Shown piece by piece: positions 23,769 to 37,063 of a stretch of 64,000 bases of DNA; position 1 is the first letter of the stretch, and every line of letters begins with the position of its first letter. A program made the position numbers and the translations under genes. The notes beneath the pieces are model-generated. The model was not told where the DNA came from, searched no databases, and saw only the letters and a list, made by a program, of their open reading frames with translations. The DNA is from Parasponia andersonii (lineage: Eukaryota; Streptophyta; Magnoliopsida; Rosales; Cannabaceae): contig JXTB01000061.1 in NCBI GenBank assembly GCA_002914805.1, forward strand, positions 589,087-653,086, written 5' to 3'.

Positions 23769-24211
23769 AGTGTCAACTAGTTGTTTAAGAAAATCTCAAT
23801 AAATTCATTTGACTTTATTGAAAAAAGGTATTGCTAATCAAACCCTTAATTAGTGATGACCATGACTATTAATTACTCATAATATATTTTTATTGATTAA
23901 AAATAACTTTTTTTTTTTATTTCAGTAATATATACTTTTTAATTTACAACTAATTCGGATCGGACACAACACGATGAAATTAATTGAGTATACAAGTTAG
24001 TCATTAGAATAAAAGAGTTCATTTCTTACAATATATTTTTTTTTAATGACAAAAGTTTCAGTAACATCATTCACAATACATTTTGTGTGACTAATTTTGC
24101 AACCATGAAAATTTTCAATTATAGTTGCAAAATTTGGTGGAACAAATCATAAGGTCTCACATTATTACCAAATAAATAAATTAATAAATAAAATCATAAG
24201 GTCACTATTAC

Positions 24212-24215
<4 letters not shown>

Positions 24216-24262
<47 letters not shown>
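24216..24262. repeat. (TA)n microsatellite
   Basis: About 23 uninterrupted TA dinucleotides. Confidence 0.97.
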
Positions 24263-24265
<3 letters not shown>

Positions 24266-24465
24266 CGGAGGTAAGATGCATGAAGACACTCATTATTCAT
24301 GAAAGAAAGTTTTGTAGAGAGGATATTCTATTTAGTTTATTTGTGACAGTACTATTTAGACTTGGAAAGGATGTTTTAACACATCATACTAGATCTTAGG
24401 TAGAATAAAATATATAAAATTGATTTTCCTCTTTCACTAATTAATTTGGTTTTTAGAAAATTTTC

Positions 24466-24814
24466 TTGTTGTCCTTAGACCATTAAAAAGTGTCATGGTA
24501 GTCCTTAAACTTTTAAAAATTTCTTTTGATCCTAATTAAACTTTGAAAACTATTATTTGTTAGTCCTTTTTTATTAACATCTTTTATTAAATGTAGATTA
24601 ACAAAAGTGGCTAATTTTTTTCGAAGTTTAGGGACCAATTCTATTGTTCATTTTTGTATGAAATTGTTGATGTCCCAAATTCAATAGAGCTTTAACATAA
24701 AAAGTCTTTAGGAACTAATCAGTAATAGTTTTCAAAGTTCAAGTACAAAAATTAAAATTTTTAAAATTTAAGGGACCGAAATAAGACTTTTTCTATAGTT
24801 TAGTGCCAATAGTG
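24466..24814. mobile_element. Foldback MITE with ~100-bp inverted arms
   Basis: Left arm (24466-24566) contains gtccttaaacttttaaaaat and ctttgaaaactattatttgt. The right arm (24714-24814) on the opposite strand contains gtcccttaaattttaaaaat and ctttgaaaactattactgat in the same order. A ~150-bp loop lies between. No coding capacity. The arm design (long, imperfect) suggests a Mutator-like MITE, but no target duplication was found. Confidence 0.65.
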
Positions 24815-27682
24815 ATTAGTCCCAATACAGTCAAAGAGAGCGAGCATGAGCTGAGGTTATTATGAGTTTTGATTAAGTGGTAGAATGATAATGCTAAGGA
24901 TTTGTGCCAATTTCTATTAATATTTAAATATTTAGTGCTGGTGACCAAATAAAGTTCATGAACATGTTTTCGACTAATGCGAATATAATAAATTTAGTGC
25001 TTTATCCTTTTGAATAAAAATATTTTAATACAAGTTTTTGGCATGAGATGTAGGATAAAAAATTGAAGAGAATAAAACAATTTTGAAAAACCTCATCGTT
25101 TCACTTTCGAACCTAATAATTAGATTCCGAGCGAAGGTTGATTTTATGGTTTAATTGCACTAAATACCCTTGAAATATATATGACCGATTACCCCATTTC
25201 GTCGTTGATTTTTCTAGCTTGAAAAGATAACACTAACTTCTTAAACTGAAATTGGTTTATACTCCCCGTTTATTTTGTGAAACATGTTTTAGCGGAATTT
25301 TTCAACTATCATTCACAAAGAATGCATCATTGAAAAATATATGTTGTTACACAAAATCTCATATATTGTATTGACGTGCAATAATAGTTCACTATGATGT
25401 AACAAATTAATGTAATCTGGCACCTACGTTTAATTAGATTCGAGTTGGCGCATTTTTGGGACACTTTTATCATTTTTGGATATCAAAATTTAAATTGTAA
25501 TAGGTGGACAGTTTAAAAATTCCACAACAAACACGACGTTGATAATTAATGTAAAGGGTGACGTGTATGTACCACCTTTTTTATTTTTAATAGAAAAAAA
25601 AAAAACTTTTTTCAAACTTAACTGAGTCTACTCGTGGAGCAATACGCTAGCAAATAAGAAATTAATTAGTATGACTTTCTATCACATTTATTTCACCGTA
25701 ATCGTAATTACGTTTATTCACTTGGTAAATTAGAATATATCACAACGATTTAAATTTAATAATGAAATACTCCTATATGAAATGTCTAGAATCCTAGAGA
25801 ATAAAATGTGTCCTTTTCTTCTCTCTAGTACACGTGTATATATTGTTGATGAGAGTTGCCATGATTAACAAATCATATAATATTATATAGCAAGTACTGA
25901 AAAAAAAATTAAATACATAAGTGATATGAGTTAATGTAACTTCCGCATAATTATAGTGTGAGAGTGGAAATTAGATAGTCTAGTTTATGTATAAATTTCA
26001 AAAAAAAAAAAAAGAAAAAAAAAAGAACTTCCGCATATCTACCTTTGACACAAAAAAAATTGAAATGTATATTTAGAGACATAAAAAATCAGAATAAAAG
26101 AATTATCAATTAACTCAAATAGTATTAGTAGATTTACCAATTCACGAGATATTTTAGATTAATAATATGTGACATATTATATGTGGGTGTCATCAATTAT
26201 TGGGGAATTAATTGACAACTTAAGTAACAGCTGTGTATCGCCCAATCTATCAATTATAATCTTCTAAAAATAAACTGCCATTTTATATGTGGTTGAACAC
26301 ATGAAGGTGTCCATGGCATTATTTATTATATTATGAGTCCCACGTAACAAATGGAAAAGGGTTCATAAGAGAGCTTAAAAAGAAAGACTTAAATAGGAAG
26401 ATAAAAAATGAGAGGAAAACAAAAAATAAAGAAAAGTAATTAAATAAGATTCCGGATAGAGGACCTAGTTTCACTTCATTATGCCCATGAGAAGCAGCCC
26501 AAATTTGATAATATATGGGCCTCACCGGAAGCAATAGCGAAAATGACATGAATAGGATAAACTTAGGTTGAAATGACTTTTTTTTTTTGAGTATTTTTTT
26601 AAATATGACATTTTTAAGAGTATTAAAAACTTCTTGATCAGTTAAAAATTTCTTAACTATAAAAAACTATTATTTAAAACTTTTTCACGATCAAAAAGTT
26701 CTTGATTATATATAATATGACACAAAAATATCACCTTTAAAAAATTACACGAAAAGTCATTTCGGCTTACCCATCTCCTTTTCTCATTTATCCTGAATCA
26801 GTCCGGGAAAGTGACGGCAACGGAAAATAATTTTTAAAAAATAACTTAAGTAGTGGAATTGCTCCATATTCCGAAGCTTATTCTTCTTTATATACATTTT
26901 AATATACTAGTTATGAGAACATGACTAAGGCATGCGGACCCGTAGTTGTTCTTTTTTTTTTTTTATTATTTACTTTGAAGAAAGAAATAATTATTCTTAC
27001 TCACAAAATCTCAATTAACGTAACACTTTTTTTTTTGTATTAAATAGAATAACATTCTAAAAATGAATTATGCAATTTTTTTTTGAAAAAAAGTATATTC
27101 AAAATTAATTGAAGTTGTTTTATTTGAAATATATGTGTCAATCATCTTCTAGTTAAAAATATATACCTTCTTTTAATAATGCTAAGAAAATCGCCACGTG
27201 AATTAACTAATTACTTGAAAGATAGTGATTTATTTTTTTAAAAAAGAAATATGTAAGACTTTTGGATTCTCTTTTTCTTTTAAAGTATGAACTAACTTTT
27301 TTTCCCCTTCAAATCCTCTTAGTCGGTGAAACATATAAGAATGATTTCCCCAAAAAAAAAAAAAAAAAAGAAAGAAAGAAAGAAACGTAGAAGAATGAAA
27401 AAAAATGATAAACATTATTAAGAGAAAAGTAAATATAAAGATAGCACAAATATACATATAAATACATGTCCCCCACACATTTCACATAGTTACTGCTAAA
27501 AAATCTCCTAATTATGGCGCTAAAGTAGCTTAATTGTTAATTAAAAAGAGAGAGAGTTTAAATCTACCCTTAAAATCTTTTCTTAATTAAAAAGCGTTTA
27601 AATCTCTCCTTAAAAATAACAAGTCATAAAATTATTCTCTCTAACATGAAAATTCAAATGATAATGGAAATTATGTATTAAT
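24815..27682. other. AT-rich intergenic DNA
   Basis: No gene, RNA or complete element seen. Homopolymer A/T runs are frequent (for example 25998-26024 and 27350-27369). Confidence 0.5.
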
Positions 27683-28322
27683 ATATAGAAAATATTACTT
27701 TTATATCTTGTATTTTGACACTTTCTATAATTTGTATATTGTATTTTAGTTATTATTAACTAGAGTTAGTAATTCGGACTGGATCGGGCTGGGCTGAATT
27801 TGGGAATCTCGGCTCGGTTTAGTTAGTTTTTTTTTTTTTAAATTTTTTTAGGGCCTAGAATTTTAGGCCCTTATTGGAAAAAAAAATGGGTCGAGTACGG
27901 GCCGACCCTTTTATGGTCGGGCCCAGTCTTGGCCTGCCTAGGAGGTCGACGAGCCAACATGCTCGGACCAGCCCGGCTCGCCCCAACTACCCTTTTGAGC
28001 CCATTATGGGCTGAACGGACTTTTGCTACTTCTATTATTAATATGAATCTTTAATTTGAAATTTATTATAAATTTATACCCTGACATAATTTAGAGCAGC
28101 TAATTTACCAAAACGATTTAATAAACTTATACTCAAATCAATTTTTATATAATTTAGTTTCAATTTTTAAAATGACATCTTGATAAATTAACTATTCTAA
28201 ATTGATATAATCGTATAAATTTATAATAAAATTTAAATATAAAGTTCAATATTCACAATAACCAAAATATAAAGTAGGATTTAAACAAAATATCAACATA
28301 TAATATATAACGCATAAAAATG
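27683..28322. mobile_element. Foldback MITE split by a hAT MITE
   Basis: With the nested hAT insert (27761-28034) removed, sequence on the left (tgtatattgtattttagttatta, then tttaatttgaaatttattat, aaatttatac, gagcagctaatttacc) is repeated in inverted form on the right side (about 28140-28320: aaatttatac, gaatagttaatttatc on the minus strand). The inverted arms are roughly 150-170 bp with a short loop. The ends are approximate and no target duplication was identified. Confidence 0.6.
27761..28034 (+). mobile_element. Non-autonomous hAT MITE
   Basis: Ends are TAGAGTTAGTAATTCGGAC and, on the other strand, TAGAAGTAGCAAAAGTCCG, resembling plant hAT termini (TAGGGGTGGCAAWWCGG-type). An 8-bp target duplication, ttattaac (27753-27760) and ttattaat (28035-28042), matches at 7 of 8 bases. 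Subterminal GGGC/GGGCTG and GGGCCGA motifs are repeated. The GC-rich interior stands out from the surrounding AT-rich DNA. No transposase. Confidence 0.85.
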
Positions 28323-29618
28323 ATATTGTACCGTTAATATGTAAAAGAAGAACGTGTTACATGGCAAAAACGAATTTATTAAGGTGAATAGTATGTGGGA
28401 CCCACTTAACATTAAATCCTAAGAAGATAATCGTGACCAGGCGGTTGTCATACGATTGGAAGTAAGAATATATGTTATTAGTAAAAGGAAAAAATATTAC
28501 ATAAAAGAAAAATGAAAAATGTTAAAAATTAAGCAAGCAACTCAGACGGTGGATAACTCATTTCCCAATATTATTCATGTTTCTATAATACTAATATATA
28601 TATATAGAACTATATATATATATATATATCATTCTCAGTGGCTAATTTTATTGGAAAAACTATGAAAAATTAGCGGTTGATAGTATTTTTAAAATTTATT
28701 TTTTCACAAAAATCTATTAATAGATTTTTAATAAAACAATAGAGTAAAAAACATAATCAGGAGTATGATAATTTTTATAATAATGTACTAGATTTATATA
28801 TCAATTTCATACCTCCTGTAAATGTTAGAATAACAAATGTATGACTCCAACCCATATCATCTTAATTTTAGACTATTCTTGTATATAGTCATATAAGAGT
28901 ATGGTTTTTTAATACTGCGCAGAATTAGATCAAAATAGTGACTTTACTTAATTCTCTAAAGAAATCAAAGAGCAGAAAATGACTGTTTACTTATCTTTGA
29001 GAATTTTTCTCTCTAGAAAACTGATAAAATTTCTTTGTAATTTCTATCTGTATATTCTGAGGTGTCTAGAGTCTCCTAAAATAGGAAAAAAGGAACAACA
29101 CATAAACGGATAAGTACCATTAGGGGCACACACCACAGTCACTATGATTATAGGCGTGTGGCCTCAATCACTGGCGAATTTCGGCCAATGACAATAAATT
29201 CTCACTCAAGAATTTTGTTTTACTCCTTTCTACTTCATGAATCTTCAAATATGCACAATTACTATATTTATTTTTGGCAATTAGTTAAATAATACCTTCT
29301 CAGTTTTTCTTTGATTTGTTTACAAACAATTAACCATAATTGGAACTACTGTTCGTTGGTTGAACGCTATCCAATATATTCAAGTTTATTGAACCAAATT
29401 AATAATAGGAATTACTATCAATATTTCTAGAAATTAGAATATTCCAAAGACTAAATTCCTTTGTTCATACTTGTGAGTTTATCTAGTAATTACTAAAACT
29501 GAAGCAAGATGTCTATGTAATATATATTACTAAGTGCTACAAAAATAAGGCGAGTTATTAGGCTATGCTTGTGGCCAAACTTTAATCTCTAATTTAACTT
29601 ACTTTCATTGGGTTAATC
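28323..29618. other. AT-rich intergenic DNA
   Basis: No gene or element recognised. Short TA runs at about 28590-28628. Confidence 0.5.
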
Positions 29619-30641
29619 TGTTAGCCCAAGATTAGCTAACCCAAGAGGAGAGGGGGTGGATTAGATTTCAAAAAATTTTTGCGAACTATTGACAAACAAG
29701 TAAAAGCAATAGAAAGTAAAAATAGCTAAATTGCAAGCACAAGTTCTAGATAAATAAATTAAAAGGATAGAGATAGAGAAATGCAAATACTATATTTAAG
29801 AAGTTCAACAAACATGATTGTTTGTCTACGTTCCCAACTCTTGGCAACCTACTTCGAGCTTTCCACTATCGGATCAAGAGAATGGGCTTGACCGGCCTTT
29901 TTACATAACGAGTGCTTTTTTCGTACGCACGCTCTCATCTTTATAATAGGATTGAATCTAGTTCTATCACGCCTAAGTCAGATTGTTTAGATTTTAGTGC
30001 CAATCTCTCCTAAATTAGGTTGTTTATAAATCCAGTGTCAACTTCGTCTCACAAATACAATTTGAGTTTTGTTTTTGTTTGGAACACTCAACTGAAATCT
30101 CTGTAAAAAAAAAGATTGATATAAGGTAGGCCTAGAGAGAATAAATGAAAATACAAGATATGATCTAGTTTGGCTTAGTTGATTCTTGTGATAAAGTAGA
30201 TTTGAAAGTTTGGTTTACAAAAGATGATTTGAACAACTTAAAAGTATGTTTAAAGCAATGTTGGAGTGTTCAAAAGTTATCAAGTGTTAGAAAAGCTTCT
30301 ATATACAAACTAGAGTGAATGCTAGCCATTTTAGACTATTTGATAGACAATCTGTCATTCTTGGTAGACCGAAAATCTACTTTCGGTCGACTAAAAATAC
30401 TAGCTATTGAAAGTGTGGTCGACGAAAAAGTGAGTTTGTAAATTGATTTAATATGTAATATAAGAATAATAGAAATTCATAAATCAATTTAAAAGCTTGT
30501 GTAAATTAAATTTCATATTTTAATTTGAGATAGACATATTTAACAATTTAGCTTTGAAAATTTCTAATTTTATGAAAAATTTGAGCCATTAATCATATGT
30601 TTGTTAACAATAGGATTGATGATATAAAGCAAGACTCAACA
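29619..30641 (-). repeat. 3' LTR of SIRE-type element (internally deleted)
   Basis: Minus-strand TGTTGAGTCTTGC (from 30641) to ...ggctaaca (29619), preceded on that strand by a purine tract (30642-30660). Aligns with 35727-37063 apart from two gaps. Confidence 0.88.
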
Positions 30642-31002
30642 ATCTCGACTTTTTTGATGATAAAAAAAATTTGAGTTAAAAGAAGTAAGGAGTGCAAAAT
30701 AAGTAGAGATAAGTGTCCATACCAAAATTTAAAAGCTCTCCCTCAAAATATGCTTAATGCAAAGAGAGTAAAACTCCCCCTTAAACTTATAAGAAATGGA
30801 TATTTTATTATTATTTGAACTCATAGATACCACTTGTTAAAAAAAATTCTCATAGATACTAATTGAAAAAAAAGCTTATAGATACCAATTGTATGAATAA
30901 CTAAATTGATACCAATAGAATTTCAATTAAAAGCAATCATAAATCAAAATACATTCTTCTCCTCTTTTTGATATCTGTTGGTTGGAGTATGTAACTATAA
31001 AA

Positions 31003-31215
31003 TCATGATACAAGAGAATTTTGTTTCTTACTAAACCATGACACAAGAGAATAACCAAGAAAGTGACAAGTGCCACTAATGCTCTTGTGGTCAGTTTGAT
31101 AACTAGCAAAGTCCGCATCCGAGAAACTTGTAATATTAAAGTATGTGCATTTTAGATACCAAAATCTTAAATTTATAGTGCCATGCAAATATTTCAAAAT
31201 ACATTTTATTATACT
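31003..31215 (-). pseudogene. SIRE RNase H fragment
   Basis: The minus-strand frame reads YLHGTINLRFWY, SFSDADFASYQTDHKSISGT and CHFLGYSLVSWFSKKQNS, the copia RNase H core with the DAD acidic site. The later catalytic blocks are missing or out of frame, and the region then passes into the 3' untranslated part. About 30642-31000 is non-coding. Confidence 0.85.
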
Positions 31216-31281
31216 AAGATGTGATTCTTTAGGATTGGATTGAAATCTAATACATAGACGAACACTAAGTATTATATCTAG

Positions 31282-32108
31282 TCAACTAGCTATTAAGTAA
31301 AGAAGTGAGCCGATCAAACCTTGATACTTAGTGATATCCACTACTTTACTATTTTCGTCTTTGCCAAGCTTGATTAAAGAGCTCATAGGTATTCTCATTA
31401 ACTTGGAGTTTTCCACATCAAACTTCTTTAGCATATCCTTCATGTACTTGGATTGATTGATGAAAATGCTTTCTTTGCTTTGTTTGATTTGAAGTCCAAG
31501 AAAGATATTGAGTTCTCCCATTATGCTCATCTCAAATTCACTGTGCATACACTTACAAAAATTGTTCGCAAATAGAATCATTAGTAGCACCAAATATAAT
31601 ATCATCAACATAAATTTAAACTATAATCATTTCTCCCCTTTTTCTTTTTATAAAAAGAGTAGTATCCCTTTTTTTATATAGTAAAACTATTTAAAATCAA
31701 AAATTTGCTCAATCTATCATACTAAACTCTAAGAGCTTGCTTTAAATCATAAAGAGCCTTTTTCAATTTCAACACTTGACCCGAATACTTACAATTTTGA
31801 AAACTAGGGGGTTGAGCTACATAAACCTCTTCTAAAATGTATCCATTTAGAAATGCACTCTTGACATCTATTTGATATAAGATGAAATTTTTGTGACATG
31901 CAAATACTAAGAATATCCTTATGGATTCTAATCTTGCTACGGGTGCGAAGGTTTCTTCATAATTGAAACAGTCTTCTTGACTGAAACCTTGAGCCACTAA
32001 TCTAGCTTTGTTTCTTACAATGACTCCATGCTCATCTACTTTATTTCTAAAGACCCATTTAATCCAAATAACCGATTGGTCTTTTGGTCTTAGAACTAAT
32101 TCCCACAC
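31282..32108 (-). pseudogene. SIRE reverse transcriptase pseudogene
   Basis: The frame 32108-31722 holds KARLVAQGFSQEDCFNYEET, FAPVARLESIRIFL, LYQIDVKSAFLNGYILEEVY and VLKLKKALYDLKQA. After a break, 31611-31282 holds SEFEMSIMGELNIFLGLQIK and KYMKDMLKKFDVE. The VDDIIFGATN catalytic segment (about 31570-31605) lies in a different frame from what follows, so there is a frameshift there. Overall order is that of a copia RT. Confidence 0.9.
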
Positions 32109-32153
32109 ATCACTTCTTTCAAATTGATTTAATTCTTTTTACATGGCTAAAAT

Positions 32154-33690
32154 CTATGATTCATCATTTTTGACATCTTTAAAACTTTTTGGTTCACTTT
32201 TAAAGATAAAAGCCATGTTATTGCAAATATTTCTAAGTGATGCTCTAGTCTTGGCTCCTTGTAAGGAGTCACCTAGAATTTGGCCTTTAGGATGAGCATA
32301 GTTGAATTTTAAATCTTGAAGAAGAGTAAGAGTATAACCATTTTCGCTTTCTTTTTCTTCCTTAAGATCTTGTTGTAGTTGGATTCTATTTTCTTCATAT
32401 GTTTTCTCATTTGCACTTGGCTCACTCGAGCTTGGTCCTAAACCTACAATATCATCATTATCTAATTTTCTCTCCTCATGGAAAGCGTTATACTCATCAA
32501 ACGTAACATGCATATATTCTTCTACAACCAATGTTCTTTTATTGAAAGCACTATAAGCCTTACTACTAGTATAATACCCAAGAAAAATACCAACATTAGA
32601 TTTTGAATCAAATATACCCAAATTGTCTTTAGTATTTAAAACAAAATATTTGCAACCAAAAAATTTAAAATATCTAATTTTGGGTTTTCTATCTTTCCAA
32701 AGCTCATAAGGTGTCTTGTTCAAAATTGGCCTTATCATCACTCTATTCACAATATGACATACAGTACTAACCACTTTGGCCTAAAAATATTTTCGCAAAT
32801 AATTTTCATTTAGTATACTTCTTGCCATTTCTTATAGAGTTTTTTTCTTTCTTTCTACAACTCCAATTTGCTGTGGAGTTCTAGGAGTTGAAAAATTATG
32901 ATCAAAACTATTTTTGTAGCAAAAAGATTTCATTTCTTCATTTTCAAACACCACCATGATCACTTCTAATAGATGTGATAGTGTAGCCTTTTTTTATTTT
33001 GTACTTTCTAACAAAAGATAGTAAACACATTTAAAGCATCAATTTTATGAGTAATCAATAGAAGCCAACTTAATCTCAAAAAATCATGAACTATCACAAA
33101 GATATATTATTTTCTACCAAGACTAGCTACTCTTAATGGTCCAAATAAATCGATGTGAAGTAGTTGCAAAAATCTAAAAGTAGTAATGGTTTCCAAATTG
33201 ACATGCATAACAAATCTTGTCTTTTTCGAAAAGTAAATTAGGTAAACCACTAATAAGGTTTTTCTTAGAAAGTTTAGAGATAATATTCATGCTAGCCAAA
33301 ACCAAGAATCATTTTTTAAAATTGAACAACATTTATCTTGGCTAAAATATTTCTCAATATCAATAGTATAAATATTATCTTTTTTTTTTCTCCAAAAATG
33401 ATTTCTTTTGAATAAGTATCCTCAATTAAACATTTGGAAAGTTCGAAAATGACTCGATAACCTTTATCACAAAGTTAACTTATACTAAGTAAATTGTGTT
33501 TAAGACTATCAAGAAGTAAAATATTTTCTATAATGGGAGAGGAAGTAGTACCAATATTATTTATATCCAAAATTTTGTAGCATTGTCCCCAAATGTTACA
33601 CGTCCTCTATTTCGTTTTGTAAATGATGAAAGTAAAAAGTAGTCACCTATCATATGTTTGGAGCAACTGCTATCCAAGAACCAAAAGTTC
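32154..33690 (-). pseudogene. SIRE protease and integrase pseudogene
   Basis: The protease site is WFLDSSCSKHMIGD (about 33661-33700): the family DSG is changed to DSS, so the enzyme would be inactive even without frame breaks. GAG-pre-integrase follows as ISKLSKKNLISGLPNLLFEK with KICYACQFG (about 33200-33290). The frame 32774-32154 is the integrase C-terminal part: CHIVNRVMIRPILNKTPYEL, FFGCKYFVLNTKDNLGIFDS and FLGYYTSSKAYSAFNKRTLV. The integrase catalytic core between is scrambled by stops. Confidence 0.87.
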
Positions 33691-33974
33691 TTCTTCTTTT
33701 GTACCTACAAGTAAGAATCAAACTTTTACTTTTGGTACCTATACTAATTTTAGTCGTTGAGTGTTAGTTATAGATTCTTTTGGAACTAAAGCTAGTTTTT
33801 CACCAAAATATGCATTTTCTTCACAAAGCATGATATACTAGTATATCCATCTTGATTGCAATAAGTGCAAGTATGCATGGTATCAGAAAATAGTTTTTGA
33901 GGTATTTTTGTTTTATAAAAGATTTGTACCTAATACCTCCTTTGTTAAAAACATATTTTTTTTTCCACCAAGCG

Positions 33975-35676
33975 TCATATCAAAATTTTCTTTCCATTCG
34001 TAAATTTGTGGATAATTTTAGACAAGTCAAAAATCTTATCATTTAAGGCAGTATTTTCTTTTGACAAAATATCACAAGTACTATAAGACAATTTCACTTC
34101 CTTTCTTTTAGTAAACTCTTTAACTATTTTTGACAAAGTAAGAATTTTCTCTTTGACAACATTGTTCTTGAAAATAAGATTTTTTTTTATAGTTTTTGTA
34201 TAAATCATTGAAATCTCTCAATAAATTTTCAAATGATAAATCACAACCACTATATCATTCTCACTAAATATCTGAAATTCCTACCAGAACCAGACTCTTT
34301 CAGAGGCCCACAGTTTCTCTCAAGTTGCTCCTTTTTAAAAGTGCTTAGGACCATCCTTAGGTTAGTGGCTGCAAAGTGAAGTTTGGTGGTAGATAGCTCT
34401 ATAACCAATTTATTACTACTAGAACACATTAAAAAAATTGTCGACCAGAAACAATGTCAGATTGTCTAGAGGCTCCTAGAAATCAAGCGTTGATTTCCCA
34501 TCCTCCTCTTCCTTAGTCTTTTTGCAATGATGAAGGCCAGTTTAAGAGATTGGGATGCATTTAGTCTTGGATCACAATGTGTATGGTAGCGAGACCACTA
34601 ACATCATGAAATTTACTTTTAGGTTCAAGTGAGCTGCCATGAAGCACATGTTGATAATTTCTTCTTATTCTTCTTCTTCGGATTCTTCTTCTTCACTATC
34701 ATCCCAGGTGGCCTTCATTGCCTTCTTCTTCATTTTTCTTCTTAAGGGACATTCATTCTTTATGTGGCTCGGCTTCTTGCATTCGAAACAAGTGATAGGA
34801 TCATCCTTCATTTTCTTTTCTTGAAAGTCATTACTTTTGATATTTTTCTTGAAATTCTTCCTTTTGAAATTTAAGTACCTCTTGTACTTTTTGATAAGTA
34901 AGGGAATGTCTTCTAGCCACTATCTGCAAAGTCTTCTTCTTCCTCATGACTTTCTTGCATAGTGACTTTGAGTGCAATTTCCATCTTTTTCTTCTCCTCT
35001 CCTTCATCTTCATTTGTTTCTTTCATGAGAATTTCATGGGTCATAAGAAAACTCATAAGTTCTTCAAGAGGTAGTTTGCTAAGGTCTTTTGCTTCTTAAA
35101 TGACAACTACCTTGCCTCTATATGCTCAGGAAAGACTTCTAAGGATTTTGCTCACCAACTCACCATTTGGAAATATTTTTCCTAGAGCACCAAAAGAGTT
35201 AGTAATAGTTGTGGATATAGTAAATATTTATGAAATAGATTTATCTTTTTCTATTTTAAATAACTCATAGTTTCTAGTAAAAATATTTATTTTAGTTTCC
35301 TTCATGGAACTAGTTGCTTGATATGACACTTCAAGTATGTTCCATAATTTATGAGCATCCTTAACTTTTTTAATATTATTATGAATATTTCTATCTAAAC
35401 CACACATAAGAATATTTCTAGCTCTATCATTGTTGACGAAGTTGATTTGATCTTTTTCATTATACTCCTCTATGTCTTTTTCAACTTCTCTATCATTAAC
35501 TACTTTTGTTATTTTTAAAGAGCCTTTAGTGACAATGTACCATAAATCAAGTCAATAGATCAAGGATAAGTATCCATACGACATCTCCAAAAGTTAAAAT
35601 CACTTCCATTGAAAAATGGTGGTTTAAATGGAGGCAAGCCCTCACATTGGAAAGAAAAATTGTTTGTGCTAGCCAT
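33975..35676 (-). pseudogene. SIRE gag pseudogene
   Basis: The start codon at 35676 (minus) gives MASTNNFSFQCEGLPPFKPP, then a W-R-M block and stops. Further on, a charged coiled-coil region includes KETNEDEGEEKKKM in broken frames, and a zinc knuckle CFECKKPSHIKNEC (C-X2-C-X4-H-X4-C, about 34745-34790) is followed by an acidic EEEESEEEE tract. The segment 34208-33975 has leucine/lysine heptads and two 'EFTK/KFTNGK' repeats, typical of the long SIRE gag tail. At least four stops interrupt it. Confidence 0.87.
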
Positions 35677-35707
35677 CATAAAAAGAATAAATTTTAAAAA
35701 TTTGAGC

Positions 35708-35724
35708 ACCAAGCTCTGACACCA
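35708..35724 (-). other. Primer-binding site of SIRE-type element
   Basis: On the minus strand TGGTGTCAGAGCTTGGT directly follows the LTR end ...ggttaaca plus two bases. It matches the tRNA-iMet-type site TGGTATCAGAGC with one change. Confidence 0.9.
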
Positions 35725-35726
35725 AT

Positions 35727-37063
35727 TGTTAACCTAAGAGTAGCTAACCCAAGAATGGGGTGAATTGGGTTTTAAAAGCTTTTGCAAACTTTTCTCGACA
35801 AAAAAATAAAAGTAATATCAAGTAAAAATAGCTAAATTGCATGTACAAGCTCAAGATAAATAAATTAAAAGGATAGGGATAGAGAAATTCAAACACCATT
35901 TTTACGAGATTCAACAAACATGGCGGTTTATCTATATCTCTTGCTCTTAGCAAGCTGCTTCAAACTTTCCACTATCGAATAATAAGAATAGGCTTGACTG
36001 TCCCTTTTATACTGCGACTACTTTCTCCTTAGGCATACTCTCTCCTTTACAATATGATTGAATCTAGCTCTATCATGCCTAAGTCGAATTGTTTAGACTC
36101 CAGTACCAATCTCACATAAATCTGGTTGTTTGTAAATCCAGTGTCAACCTCACGTCACAAATACAATTTGGGTTTTTGTTTTTGTTGGAACACTCAACTA
36201 GAATATCTCTAATAAAAAGATTGATACAAGGTAGGCCTAGAGAGAATAAATGGAAACATATGATATGATCTAGTTTAGCTCAATTGATTCTTATGAAAAA
36301 GCAAATTTGAAAGTTTGATACACAAAAGATGATTTGAACAACTTGAAAGTATATTTAAAGCAATATAGGAATGTTCAAAAGTTCTTTCAAGTATTAAAAA
36401 AAATTTTATATATAGACTAGAGTAGATACTAGCCGTTTTAAACCATTTGACACATAATCTGTCATTTTTGACAGATCAAAAATCCACTTTCAGTCAACCA
36501 AAAATACTAGCCATTGAAAGTATGATTGTAATGGTCAAATTTAAAAAGTAGTTAAAAGAAAGTAAGGGAATCGATAGACTGATTCTAGGGGCCAATTTGC
36601 CGATTCTATCCAAGAGCTATTTTTGGTTTTTATTTCAAGTCTTTTTCATGTATTTTCAAAATGTGACTTTGTAAATTGATTTAGTATGTAATATAGGAAC
36701 AATAGAAATTCATAAATCAATTTAAAAGTTTTTGTTAAATGAATTTCATATTTTAATTTGAGATAAACAGATTTGACAATTTAGCTTTGAAAATTTCGAA
36801 CTTTATAAAAAATTTGAGCCATTAAGACCATACAATGTGTAGACAAATATTCAAGTACAAGAACTAAGTATATAATCTTTACTAGTCTAAGTCTTGTTAT
36901 ATTGATCTTTGTCTTCAAGCTCTTTTCTATAATCCATCTTGAATGTCTTGTGATCATTTCAATTAACTTGTTACATACTCAAGTAGATTATTAGCCCTTA
37001 ATCATATATTTGTTAACTTCAAAATATGAAAGTAGGATTGACGGTACAAAGCATGACTCAACA
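35727..37063 (-). repeat. SIRE LTR shared by two tandem internal regions
   Basis: 1337 bp, minus-strand TGTTGAGTCATGC (37063) to ...ggttaaca (35727). A primer site follows its end (35708-35724), and a purine tract (aaaaaaggagagat, 37064-37077) precedes its start, so this LTR is at once the 5' LTR of one element and the 3' LTR of another. Confidence 0.9.

Larger units (their letters stand above)
29619..37063 (-). mobile_element. SIRE/Maximus-type Ty1-copia element, decayed
   Basis: On the minus strand: 5' LTR 35727-37063, tRNA-Met-type primer site 35708-35724, gag, PR-INT, RT, RNase H, then the 3' LTR 29619-30641. SIRE assignment rests on the coiled-coil gag tail with repeated 'E.FT.GKE'-like segments, the FECKKPSHIKNECP knuckle, and the integrase tail with FNKRTLVVEE. 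Numerous stops and frameshifts inactivate it. The 3' LTR is shorter than the 5' LTR because of two internal deletions (about 130 and 190 bp). A second partial internal region continues beyond 37063. Confidence 0.88.

Noticed and set aside
24466..24814. CRISPR-like or hairpin RNA locus
   Set aside because: The inverted arms fit a MITE; there is no array of equal repeats and spacers, and the composition is eukaryotic plant DNA. A MITE-derived small RNA is possible but not visible from sequence alone.
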